Below are positions 7,965 through 16,695 of a stretch of 62,348 nucleotides of DNA, piece after piece. The stretch lies in contig JBFHML010000007.1 in the NCBI GenBank assembly GCA_041594335.1, forward strand, positions 1 through 62,348, written 5' to 3'. The notes under the pieces are model-generated. The model was not told the origin of the DNA and did not search any database. It saw only the letters and a program-made list of their open reading frames with translations. The stretch comes from JAGPUQ01 sp041594335. Its GTDB lineage: Bacteria; Pseudomonadota; Gammaproteobacteria; Pseudomonadales; Porticoccaceae. Both the position numbers and the translations under genes were made by a program. How positions within the stretch are numbered: the first letter of the stretch is position 1; the number at the start of each line of letters is the position of its first letter.

Positions 7965-8201
7965 ATGAGCGGTCCGGTACGTAGCGCTGATAACCCGTTC
8001 CCGGTTTCGGTTGAGGCGGGTAAAACCTACTTTTGGTGTGCCTGTGGCAGGAGTGCCAAACAGCCGTTTTGCGACGGCTCGCACGCGGGAACTGGCATCG
8101 GTCCAGTGCGGTATCAAGCTGGGCAGGCGAAAACGGTCTATTTCTGCGGCTGCAAAGGGACCGGCCAAGCGCCTCTTTGTGATGGTAGCCACAAGCGTTA
8201 G
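7965..8201 (+). CDS. Small protein with two CDGSH iron-sulfur motifs
   Basis: CDGSH domains bind a redox-active [2Fe-2S] cluster through three Cys and one His. This 78-residue protein has two copies: CACGRSAKQPFCDGSH (about residues 24-39) and CGCKGTGQAPLCDGSH (about 61-76). Both keep the C-X-C-X9-CDGSH spacing. Bacterial tandem-CDGSH proteins of this size have no agreed function beyond electron or cluster handling. It follows the lyase gene by 33 bp and has a GAGGAG ribosome site, so it is probably the last gene of that operon. Confidence 0.9.
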   Translation: MSGPVRSADNPFPVSVEAGKTYFWCACGRSAKQPFCDGSHAGTGIGPVRYQAGQAKTVYFCGCKGTGQAPLCDGSHKR

Positions 8202-8207
8202 GGTGTT

Positions 8208-8241
8208 GAGGCGCCGCCGTTGGCTTGGCGGCGCCTCTTTA
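8208..8241 (+). terminator. Strong hairpin terminator between convergent genes
   Basis: An 11-bp perfect stem (GAGGCGCCGCC / GGCGGCGCCTC) with an 8-nt loop is followed by TTTA on the plus strand. It lies 6 bp after the CDGSH gene and touches the stop of the minus-strand protease. The T-run is only on the plus side, so it mainly terminates the rightward transcript. Confidence 0.75.
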
Positions 8242-9699
8242 GCGTAGCTGCGAAAGCTGTTTTTCGAGGCGTTCCAGTTCGCGTAAGCGCTGGTCGATGA
8301 TGGCTACTTCCCGAAAATTCTGTTCCTGTAGTCGGCGCGCATAATTCAGGTGCCGGCGCGCCTTGTCGAATACGCCGATCAACACGAAATATTCGGCCCG
8401 CGCCAGGTGAACTCCGGCGATGTCTCCGGCCAGTCCACTGGTCTCTGCCAAGTCGAACCAGATCTGGGGGTCGCCAGGGCGGTCGGCGGCCAAGCCCTCA
8501 AGCACCTTTTCTGCCTCCCCGTAGCGGTGGGCGTCGGTAAGGCTGGCGGCCAGCACGGCGCGGGCGGGGTAATAGTCCGGCAACTCCTCGGTCAACTGGC
8601 GGGCTTGCGCAATGGCCGTCTCGGTAGCGCCAGCGGCACGTGACAGCGCAATCGAGGCCATCCGGTAGAGGTGGTGATCTGGGCTTGTCTCCAATAGTTC
8701 TTCTAACTGCTGGCGGGCCTCGTCATGGGCTCCCTGGGCGCTGAGTGCCAGGGCCAATCCATAGCGCGCCGCGATCTTGGTGAGACCGCCACTGGTCAAC
8801 TGGTCGCGAAAGCGCGCGGCGGCATGTTCCGGACGTTCGGCTGCGGCCAGTTGGACTCGCGCACGCATCAACTGATAGTCCAGGTTGTCCGGATATTGTC
8901 GCTGTGGGTACTTGGCGACCCGGGCACGGACGTCGGCAACCCGGGACTCCGTGAGCGGGTGGCTGAGCAGGAATTCCGGCGGCCTTTGCCCCGTATACCG
9001 GGTGGCCGCCAGCATGCGCTCGAACATATGCGGTGCTCCTTCGGGATCCATGCCGGCGCGATAAAGAGTTTCGATGCCGATGCGATCGGCTTCCTGCTCG
9101 TTTTGGCGGCTGTAGCGAAGCGCTTCGTCGAGCATCGCCGCCTGTGAGGCGGTCATGGCTGCCATGCCCGCGTCTCCGCCCACGGTGGCCGCTAACACCA
9201 GGCCCGTCAGTAACCCGGCGAGTCCAACGGCGGAAGAGCGACGTTGTGCATCTAACCGACGTGCAAAATGGCGTTGGCTCAGATGCGCCAGTTCGTGCGT
9301 TAAAACGGACGCCAGCTGGTGTTCGGTACGCGCTTGCTCCAGCAACCCCGTATGGACACCGACCACGCCGCCCGGCACGGCAAAGGCATTGATCGAAGCG
9401 TTGGCGACCACAATGAGCTGAAGGTTGCGATCAGCGAGTTCGCTGTGGGCGGCGAGTCTCGCCAGCAGCGCTTCGAGGTAGTGCTGGAGCTGGGGATCGT
9501 CGTGCGTGCGCACCTGACGGCGAAAAGCCATCAACCAAGCCCGCCCCAACTCGTCCTCTTGTTGCGGTGAGATCAGCGCTGAACTGCTGTCGCCCAGCGC
9601 CGGGAGACGGATGTCGGCCGCCACGGCCGGCAAGCAGAGCGCGATGAGCAGCGCCAGCAGGATCGCTTTCCCTGGCGCCCGGTAAGATGGTGCGTTCAA
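8239..9699 (-). CDS. bepA: BepA-like M48 metalloprotease/chaperone with TPR domain
   Basis: BepA is a periplasmic zinc protease that assists or degrades LptD and other outer-membrane assembly intermediates. The product has a signal peptide, an M48 domain with THELAHLSQRH (HExxH) and a downstream NEQEADRIG glutamate ligand, a SHPLTESR histidine segment, and a C-terminal tetratricopeptide region. I chose a TTG start at 9699. It gives 486 residues with the signal peptide at the N-terminus and puts the zinc histidines at 135 and 139, close to E. coli BepA (487 residues, 136 and 140). The frame stays open upstream to an ATG at 9843, but that start would overlap the divergent permease gene and bury the signal peptide. 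Confidence 0.9.
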   Translation of the reverse strand: MNAPSYRAPGKAILLALLIALCLPAVAADIRLPALGDSSSALISPQQEDELGRAWLMAFRRQVRTHDDPQLQHYLEALLARLAAHSELADRNLQLIVVANASINAFAVPGGVVGVHTGLLEQARTEHQLASVLTHELAHLSQRHFARRLDAQRRSSAVGLAGLLTGLVLAATVGGDAGMAAMTASQAAMLDEALRYSRQNEQEADRIGIETLYRAGMDPEGAPHMFERMLAATRYTGQRPPEFLLSHPLTESRVADVRARVAKYPQRQYPDNLDYQLMRARVQLAAAERPEHAAARFRDQLTSGGLTKIAARYGLALALSAQGAHDEARQQLEELLETSPDHHLYRMASIALSRAAGATETAIAQARQLTEELPDYYPARAVLAASLTDAHRYGEAEKVLEGLAADRPGDPQIWFDLAETSGLAGDIAGVHLARAEYFVLIGVFDKARRHLNYARRLQEQNFREVAIIDQRLRELERLEKQLSQLR

Positions 9700-9841
9700 A
9701 TTGGACCGAATCTCGTCTGTGATGGGATGCCCGAGAGGCGAGGATTTGACAGAAAATAGTAGCACTCGTTCATGATCGCGGGGGACGGCCCCGTGACCGG
9801 GGCGCACCGCTGATTCGGCGGTCATCATACGGAGCAGTTTC

Positions 9842-10933
9842 ATGTGGAAGGTACTGGACGGCTGGGTTCACCGCTATCTAAGCAACGAGGAAGCGGTGCT
9901 GCTGGCACTGATACTGCTTGCCGCACTCGGCGCGATATTGGCGTTTGGGGATCTGTTGGGACCCTTGCTGGCGGCACTGGTGTTCGCCTTTTTGCTGCAG
10001 GGGTTGATCGCTCGCCTCGAGCGGTGGCGGATGCCGCACTTGCTTGCGGTCTGGGTGGTGTTTCTCGCCTTCTTGGGGACGCTGCTCCTCGCAGCCTTTT
10101 TTCTACTGCCGATCATCGCCCAGCAGTCCATTAACCTTCTGTCCGAGGTGCCGGGCATGGTGCGTACCTGGCAGTTACGGTTATCGCAGTTGCCGGAGCA
10201 TTACCCGCACCTGATTTCCGAGCAGCAGCTTGCGGAGCTGTTGCAGTACACCAGCCGGGAGATCACCCGCATGGCCGAAGCCGTGCTGTCGTTTTCGGTC
10301 AGCCGGTTTCCCAATCTGGTGGGCTTGCTTGTCTATCTTTTGCTGGTACCGCTGTTGGTATTCTTTCTCCTCAAGGATCGGGAGGAGCTGTTGCGTATGT
10401 TGTCGGATTTGCTGCCTGCCGAGCGGCCAGTCATGCGGCGGATCTGGGGGGAGATGAATCTACAGATGGCGAACTACGTCCGCGGTAAAGTATTGGAGAT
10501 CGTCATCGTAGGCGTTGCGACCTATCTGGTGTTCGCGGTGCTGGGGGTGAACTATGCCGCGCTGCTCGGCCTCTTGGTAGGCCTGTCGGTGGTGATTCCC
10601 TATCTCGGCGCGGCGGTGGTTACGGTGCCGGTACTGGCAGTAGGTTATTTCCAATGGGGTTGGGGCGGGGAATTTCTGACATTGTTCATTGCCTACCTGG
10701 TAATTCAGTTTTTGGATGGCAATGTGCTGGTACCCATTCTGTTTTCCGAGGCGGTCAATCTGCACCCGATTGCGATCATTTTGGCGGTATTGATTTTTGG
10801 CGGCCTCTGGGGTCTCTGGGGCGTGTTTTTTGCGATCCCGCTTGCCACACTGGTCAAGGCGCTCTACAACGCCTGGCCGCGCGCCCATGCGCGCGGCGCC
10901 GCGCTAGATCCCGCTGCCGAGGTGGAATCGTGA
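9842..10933 (+). CDS. AI-2E/PerM family membrane transporter
   Basis: This is a 363-residue polytopic inner-membrane protein of the UPF0118 (AI-2 exporter/PerM) family. About eight hydrophobic segments are visible: two near residues 20-50, one near 65-90, one near 155-180 and several from 210 to 345. The C-terminal part contains the usual LGVNYAALLGLLVGLSVVIPYLGA and GLWGVFFAIPLATLVKAL stretches. PerM-type proteins often neighbour BepA-like proteases; here they are divergent. The ATG has a GGAG ribosome site. The stop overlaps the GTG of the next gene. The transported substrate is unknown. Confidence 0.9.
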   Translation: MWKVLDGWVHRYLSNEEAVLLALILLAALGAILAFGDLLGPLLAALVFAFLLQGLIARLERWRMPHLLAVWVVFLAFLGTLLLAAFFLLPIIAQQSINLLSEVPGMVRTWQLRLSQLPEHYPHLISEQQLAELLQYTSREITRMAEAVLSFSVSRFPNLVGLLVYLLLVPLLVFFLLKDREELLRMLSDLLPAERPVMRRIWGEMNLQMANYVRGKVLEIVIVGVATYLVFAVLGVNYAALLGLLVGLSVVIPYLGAAVVTVPVLAVGYFQWGWGGEFLTLFIAYLVIQFLDGNVLVPILFSEAVNLHPIAIILAVLIFGGLWGLWGVFFAIPLATLVKALYNAWPRAHARGAALDPAAEVES

Positions 10934-13815
10934 ACACGTCGTCCAGCCGATGGTTGGCGTTGGTCGCCGGGCTGCTTGTTGTCGCCTTCACCTGGGGCGA
11001 GACGACCGAGCCAGGCGATCCGACTTGGTGGCAGCCGGCACCGGCCGCCGACGGTGGCGATGTGGGGATCTATCGCAGTCCGACTGATGATCGTCACTAT
11101 AGATACCTGCGTTTGGCCAATGGGTTGCAGGTGGTGCTCATCTCGGACCCCGGCGAAGACAAGGGGGCCGCAGCGCTGAGTGTGGCGGTGGGGAGCTTCG
11201 ACAACCCGCAGGAGTGGCCGGGGCTGGCGCACTTTCTGGAACACATGTTGTTTTTGGGCACCGAAAAATATCCGGAGCCCGGCGCTTATCAGGCATTCAT
11301 CAGCGCCCACGGGGGTAGCCACAATGCCTATACTAGCTTGGCGCGGACGAGCTATTTCTTCGACGTCGATGCGCCTCACCTGGCCGCTGCACTGGACCGT
11401 TTCGCCCAGTTCTTTATCGCGCCCCGGCTAGACGCCGCCTATGTGGAGCGTGAGCGCAAGGCGGTAGACGCGGAGTATCGCCTCAAATTGCGCGACGACG
11501 GCCGTCGGCAGGGAGATGTGATAGCGGCTGTGATCAACCCCGCTCATCCACTGGCGAAATTCTCGGTGGGCAACAGCGAGACCTTGGCCGATCGAAAGGG
11601 TCGGTCGGTGCGTAAGGCGCTACGCGAGTTTTACCAACAGTACTATTCCGCCGACCGCATGGCGCTGACGGTTGCCGGTCCCGATACCCTTGATGCGCTG
11701 GAACAGATGGTGCGAGAGCGTTTTGATGCCGTTGCTCGGCGGGCCGCACCACCGGAGCCGAAGTCCGTATCCTTGCTGACGGAATCGAGCCCAGTACTGG
11801 TTCACATCACCCCTGATCAGGAGCGGCGCGAGCTTGGGTTGCTCTTTGAACTGCCGCCCCAGGCCGCGCAATGGCGGGTTAAGCCGGCGACCTTTGTCGG
11901 TCATCTACTCGGCGGAGAGAGCGAGGGGAGTCTGCTTGCCGTGCTCAAGGCGCGTGGTTGGGCGGAACGGCTCAATGCCGGTCTGGCTTATGACACCCAA
12001 CAAGGCGCCGCTTTTGCCCTGACGATTGGTCTCACCCCGGCGGGCGTCGCTGCGGGTGATGCCGTGTTGGATTTGACCTGGCGCTGGATCCACCATGTCC
12101 GGGAGAACGGCCTGGCCGCTTGGCGTTATCGCGAGCTGGCCGTGATGCAGCAGGCGGATTTCCGCTTTCTCCGCAAGCCACGAGCCGTAGACCAAGCACT
12201 GCAGGTCGCCGAGGCTTTGCATGACTACCCGCCGGCGGAAGTCTTGCGCGGTCCCTTTTTGCTCGAGCGCTACGACGCGGCTGTGATCGCGCCCGTCGTT
12301 GAACGATTGCAGCCGGGCAATGCGTTGATTACGCTGATGGCGCCCGAATTCGAGCGTCTGCCCAAGCGCTCGCGCTATTATCGAACCCCCTATCAGACCG
12401 TGGAACTCGCAGCGCCTCGGGTAGCTGACTGGCAGAGCCCTGCGCGGGAAGATTCGCCGCTTCACCTCCCCGGGCCGAATCCCTATATCCCGGAACAGTT
12501 TCCCGTGTCCGCACGGGATGGACCGTCGACGCAACCCAGACGTCTTGCCCGCCGGGATGGGCTGCAGCTGTGGCATTACCGCGATCAGCGGTTCGGAACC
12601 CCGCGCACAGTCTTCAACGCGCGGGTGCTCCTGCCGTTCAGCGACGGTCAACGTGGTGCAGCGATGACCGAGCTCTACTTGGCGCTGGTTCGCGATCAGC
12701 TGACCGCCGAGGTCTATCCGGCATTTCTCGCCGGACTGGATTTTGATCTGCGGCGCTGGGAGGGTGGCATCGATATTCAGCTGAGCGGCTATGCGGACAA
12801 ACAAGAACTGTTGCTGAGTCGTGTTCTGGAGGCATTGTTGGCGCCGCGCTGGGATACCAGTAGCTTCTCGCGGATCAAGGCGAGCCTGATACGTGAGTGG
12901 CGCAACGTCCGCCGCGGATGGCCGGTTCGCTTGGCCATGACGGAACTGTCGCCCCTATTGCGCGAGACGCCGCGCCCCGATGAGCTCGCAGAAACGTTGG
13001 CGCTCGTCGAGGAAGAATCACTACGAGCATTCAGCGCCGAGCTTTATCAGCAGGCCGAGGTGAAGATTTACGCGGGTGGGGTGCTTGACCGCGAGCGCGC
13101 TGAGCGCATGGCCGATACCCTGGTCAATCGGTTGGATGCTAGCGTCCCCAGTGGCGAATATTTCTATACGGTCAAGAAGCTGAGTTCCCAGGCCCGGATG
13201 CCCCGGCGCGGTGTGGTGACCCCGCAGGCAGATCGCGCTGTCCTGCTCTATTTGCAAGGCGCGACAGATACATTGGTCGAACGCGCTCAGATTGCGGTAC
13301 TGCAGAAATTTGTCGAGGCTCCGTTCTACACGACTTTGCGCACCGAGCGCCAACTCGGCTATGTCGTCGGTAGCCAGATTATGCCTTTCCATCGCGTGCC
13401 GGGCATGATTTTCTACGTACAGTCGCCGCGCGCCGGCGCGGAGCGGCTTGCGCTGAATGTTGCGGAGTTTCTCGATGCGCGCTGCTTGGTGTTGGCGGCG
13501 TCCGAGACCGCCGAACTTGAGCGTATCCAACAGGCGGTGCTCGCCGATCTTGAGGAACAACCCAAGAGTCTCGAAGAGTTGGCCGATCGGCATCGTGAGA
13601 GCCTGGCCCTGGACTTTCCGCAATTTGATTTCCGACAACGGCTGGCAGCGGCGGTCAGGCAGCTGGATGCAGCGGAGCTGGGTGATGCCTGCCAGAGACT
13701 CTTCGGCGAAGCGCGGCGCGGTCTGTGGATCTTTGCGGCCGATGACGGGTTCGTTTCGCCTCTGGAAGGCGAGGCCAAACCGTTGGGCGAGGACGAGTAC
13801 CGTTATGGTTGGTGA
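10930..13815 (+). CDS. ptrA: Pitrilysin-like M16 zinc protease (periplasmic)
   Basis: M16A proteases degrade peptides inside a closed chamber. Starting at the GTG that overlaps the permease stop (GTGA), the product is 961 residues, against 962 for E. coli pitrilysin. A signal peptide occupies roughly residues 7-24. The inverted zinc motif HFLEH is at 101-105, and Glu182 lies at the spacing of the third ligand. The GTEKYPEPGAYQAFI segment and the later inactive M16 repeats (for example LRTERQLGYVVGSQI near residue 810) are present. The frame is open further upstream inside the permease gene, but that extension has no coding character. Confidence 0.92.
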   Translation: MNTSSSRWLALVAGLLVVAFTWGETTEPGDPTWWQPAPAADGGDVGIYRSPTDDRHYRYLRLANGLQVVLISDPGEDKGAAALSVAVGSFDNPQEWPGLAHFLEHMLFLGTEKYPEPGAYQAFISAHGGSHNAYTSLARTSYFFDVDAPHLAAALDRFAQFFIAPRLDAAYVERERKAVDAEYRLKLRDDGRRQGDVIAAVINPAHPLAKFSVGNSETLADRKGRSVRKALREFYQQYYSADRMALTVAGPDTLDALEQMVRERFDAVARRAAPPEPKSVSLLTESSPVLVHITPDQERRELGLLFELPPQAAQWRVKPATFVGHLLGGESEGSLLAVLKARGWAERLNAGLAYDTQQGAAFALTIGLTPAGVAAGDAVLDLTWRWIHHVRENGLAAWRYRELAVMQQADFRFLRKPRAVDQALQVAEALHDYPPAEVLRGPFLLERYDAAVIAPVVERLQPGNALITLMAPEFERLPKRSRYYRTPYQTVELAAPRVADWQSPAREDSPLHLPGPNPYIPEQFPVSARDGPSTQPRRLARRDGLQLWHYRDQRFGTPRTVFNARVLLPFSDGQRGAAMTELYLALVRDQLTAEVYPAFLAGLDFDLRRWEGGIDIQLSGYADKQELLLSRVLEALLAPRWDTSSFSRIKASLIREWRNVRRGWPVRLAMTELSPLLRETPRPDELAETLALVEEESLRAFSAELYQQAEVKIYAGGVLDRERAERMADTLVNRLDASVPSGEYFYTVKKLSSQARMPRRGVVTPQADRAVLLYLQGATDTLVERAQIAVLQKFVEAPFYTTLRTERQLGYVVGSQIMPFHRVPGMIFYVQSPRAGAERLALNVAEFLDARCLVLAASETAELERIQQAVLADLEEQPKSLEELADRHRESLALDFPQFDFRQRLAAAVRQLDAAELGDACQRLFGEARRGLWIFAADDGFVSPLEGEAKPLGEDEYRYGW

Positions 13816-13953
13816 TGGGCACCGCACGGTGAGTCAGCGTTGAAGGCCGTCAGTTTTTCGCCTAGTGTTCGACGGCGTGGCCGCCCCCAAGGTATCGGGC
13901 CGAGCCCGGTTCCCCCGATGTTCCGCTAAGCGTACCCAGCAGTAGGATCCGCC

Positions 13954-16650
13954 ATGAACGAAGCACAGAAGCCTGGATTCAGCGACCCCTCCCTGGAAGA
14001 GACGGAAAACGACCTGGATCCGACGGAGACGCGTGATTGGCTCGATTCCCTCGATGCGGTTATCCGCTTCGGTGGCCCGGAGCGCACGTCCTTTCTGCTG
14101 CGCCAGTTGGTTGCTCGAGCCGCGGCCGAGGGGATTCCGCTGCCCGGTGGCATAACGACTCCGTTTCGCAACACCATCCCGGTACAGCGTGAAAAACGCA
14201 TGCCCGGGGACTTATTCATGGAGCGTCGGATTCGTTCGTTGATTCGTTGGAATGCACTTGCCATGGTCATGCGTGCGAATCGGCGACACGAGGGCCTCGG
14301 CGGCCATATCGCAACCTTTTCGTCGGCGGCAACCCTCTACGATATCGGCTTCAACTATTTCTTCCGCGCCCGTTCCGAGGAGCAACTCGAGGATTTAATC
14401 TACTTTCAGGGGCACAGCTCGCCGGGCATTTACGCGCGCTCCTATCTCGAGGGGCGGATTACCGAGGAGCAGCTTGACCATTTTCGGCGCGAGGTCGATG
14501 GCAACGGATTGTCCTCCTACCCTCATCCCTGGCTGATGCCGAATTATTGGCAGTTTCCGACGGTGTCCATGGGGCTTGGTCCGATTCAGGCGATCTATCA
14601 GGCGCATGTCATGCGGTATCTCTCGGCACGAGACTTGGTGCCACGTGGCGATCGTCAGATCTGGGCGTTCATCGGCGATGGGGAGTGTGATGAGCCGGAG
14701 ACACTCGGGGCCATTGCGCTGGCCGGTCGCGAAAAGCTCGAAAATCTCACGTTTGTGATCAACTGTAACTTGCAGCGCCTTGATGGACCGGTGCGCGGCA
14801 ATGGCAAGATCATTCAGGAGCTCGAAAGCGTATTTCGTGGTGCCGGCTGGCACGTGATCAAGGTGGTCTGGGGTCGGCTCTGGGATCCGTTGTTCGAACG
14901 CGACGGCTCCGGCCTGTTGCAGCGTCGCATGGATGAAGTCTGTGACGGTGAGCTGCAGAACTACAAGTTCAATGGTGGCGCCTATACGCGAGAACATTTC
15001 TTTGGCAAATACCCGGAGCTCGCCGAGCTGGTTGCCGATCTGAGCGATGACGACATCATGTATCTCAATCGGGGCGGCCACGATCCCTACAAGGTTTATG
15101 CAGCGTATGCGGAAGCGGTAGAGACCAAGAATAAGCCCACCGTCATTTTGGCGATGACGGTCAAGGGTTACGGCTTGGGGGGCTCTGGAGAAGCCGCCAA
15201 TGACACCCATTCGGTCAAGAAGCTGCAGCTCGAAGATCTCAAGAAGTTTCGCGATCGCTTCGGATTGCCGATCCCGGACGATCAGCTCGCCGATACGCCC
15301 TACTATCGTCCGGCGGAGGACAGTCCGGAGATGGCGTACATGCGCCAGCGCCGAGAGCAATTAGGAGGCTATCTGCCGGCGCGACATGCCGAATTTGAAC
15401 CCCTCGACATTCCTCCTCGGGAGACTTTTTCACGGCTGCTCGAGAGCACGGGGGAGCGCGCCATATCGAGCACCATGGCATTTGTGCGGTTGCTACAGAC
15501 GCTGGTCCGCGATAAGCGGATCGGGCCCCGGGTGGTACCGATCGTGCCCGATGAAGCCCGCACTTTTGGTATGGAGGGCATGTTTCGGCAGCTCGGGATC
15601 TATTCCTCGGCCGGGCAGCGTTATGTGCCCCACGATGCGGACCAGATTCTCTATTACAAGGAAGACAAACAGGGTCAGATTCTCGAGGAGGGCATTACCG
15701 AGGCGGGGGCCATGTCCGCCTGGATCGCCCTGGCCACGGCGTATAGCAACTACGACTATCCGATGATTCCCTTTTACATCTTCTATTCGATGTTTGGGTT
15801 CCAGCGGATTGGTGACCTTGCTTGGGCGGCCGGCGATGCTCAGGCGCGCGGGTTTCTCATCGGCGCCACATCAGGTCGTACTACGCTCAATGGCGAAGGT
15901 CTGCAGCACCAGGATGGGCACAGCCATGTGCTGGCTGGAGTGATTCCCAACTGTCGCGCCTACGACCCGGCCTATAGCTACGAATTGGCGGTGATCATCC
16001 AAGACGGTCTTAAGCGCATGTTCGCTGAACGAGAGAATTGTTTTTATTACATCACCACGATGAACGAAAATTATCCGCACCCGGAAATGCCCCAGGGAGC
16101 GGAAGAAGGCATCGTGCGTGGTATCTATCGGCTGCGGGAGGATGCTGGAGGCGCGCAGCGAGTGCAGTTGTTGGGTGCTGGCGCGATTCTGAATGAGGTG
16201 TGCGCCGCCGCTGACTTGTTGGCAGAGGAGTTCGACGTCGGGGCAGAGGTTTGGAGTGTCACCAGTATCGGTGAGCTGGCCCGCGACGGAATGGCCACCG
16301 AGCGCTGGAACCGCCTCCATCCGACCGCGAAGCCGAGACGATCGTACTTGGCGGAGCAGCTGGGCGACGACTGCGGCCCCGTGGTTTTGGCGACTGATTA
16401 CGTTAAGTCGCTCGGCGAACAGCTGCGTGGCCAGATTTCAGGGGATTTTCAAGTGCTTGGTACCGACGGTTTTGGCCGCAGTGATACCCGGGCGAGACTG
16501 CGGGACTTTTTTGAGGTGAGCCGAAAACATATTGCTTATGCCGCCCTCTATGGTTTGTACCGGCAGGGCGGCATTGATGCCAAGTTGCTCCGTGCGGCTC
16601 AGCGCAAGTTCGAGCTCGACCCGGACAAGGTTGAACCCCTGCTCGCTTAA
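13954..16650 (+). CDS. aceE: AceE, pyruvate dehydrogenase E1 component (homodimeric)
   Basis: AceE decarboxylates pyruvate with thiamine diphosphate and passes the acetyl group to the lipoyl domain of E2. The 898-residue length is typical of the single-chain E1 type. The thiamine-diphosphate motif runs from GDGECDEPE to NCNLQRLDG at about residues 243-275. The segments GHSSPGIYAR and LNGEGLQHQDGHSH, containing active-site histidines, are intact. A weak promoter-like pair (TTGAAG at 13840, TAGTGT at 13863, 17-bp spacer) lies upstream. aceF follows after 45 bp. Confidence 0.98.
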   Translation: MNEAQKPGFSDPSLEETENDLDPTETRDWLDSLDAVIRFGGPERTSFLLRQLVARAAAEGIPLPGGITTPFRNTIPVQREKRMPGDLFMERRIRSLIRWNALAMVMRANRRHEGLGGHIATFSSAATLYDIGFNYFFRARSEEQLEDLIYFQGHSSPGIYARSYLEGRITEEQLDHFRREVDGNGLSSYPHPWLMPNYWQFPTVSMGLGPIQAIYQAHVMRYLSARDLVPRGDRQIWAFIGDGECDEPETLGAIALAGREKLENLTFVINCNLQRLDGPVRGNGKIIQELESVFRGAGWHVIKVVWGRLWDPLFERDGSGLLQRRMDEVCDGELQNYKFNGGAYTREHFFGKYPELAELVADLSDDDIMYLNRGGHDPYKVYAAYAEAVETKNKPTVILAMTVKGYGLGGSGEAANDTHSVKKLQLEDLKKFRDRFGLPIPDDQLADTPYYRPAEDSPEMAYMRQRREQLGGYLPARHAEFEPLDIPPRETFSRLLESTGERAISSTMAFVRLLQTLVRDKRIGPRVVPIVPDEARTFGMEGMFRQLGIYSSAGQRYVPHDADQILYYKEDKQGQILEEGITEAGAMSAWIALATAYSNYDYPMIPFYIFYSMFGFQRIGDLAWAAGDAQARGFLIGATSGRTTLNGEGLQHQDGHSHVLAGVIPNCRAYDPAYSYELAVIIQDGLKRMFAERENCFYYITTMNENYPHPEMPQGAEEGIVRGIYRLREDAGGAQRVQLLGAGAILNEVCAAADLLAEEFDVGAEVWSVTSIGELARDGMATERWNRLHPTAKPRRSYLAEQLGDDCGPVVLATDYVKSLGEQLRGQISGDFQVLGTDGFGRSDTRARLRDFFEVSRKHIAYAALYGLYRQGGIDAKLLRAAQRKFELDPDKVEPLLA

Positions 16651-16695
16651 TCGGTTGGCAGTGACCCCTACACATCGCGTAAGGAACAGATTTCC

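Noticed and set aside
10654..10929. N-terminal extension of the pitrilysin-like protein
   Set aside because: The frame is open but lies within the permease gene. The GTG at 10930 gives the family length and a signal peptide at the N-terminus.
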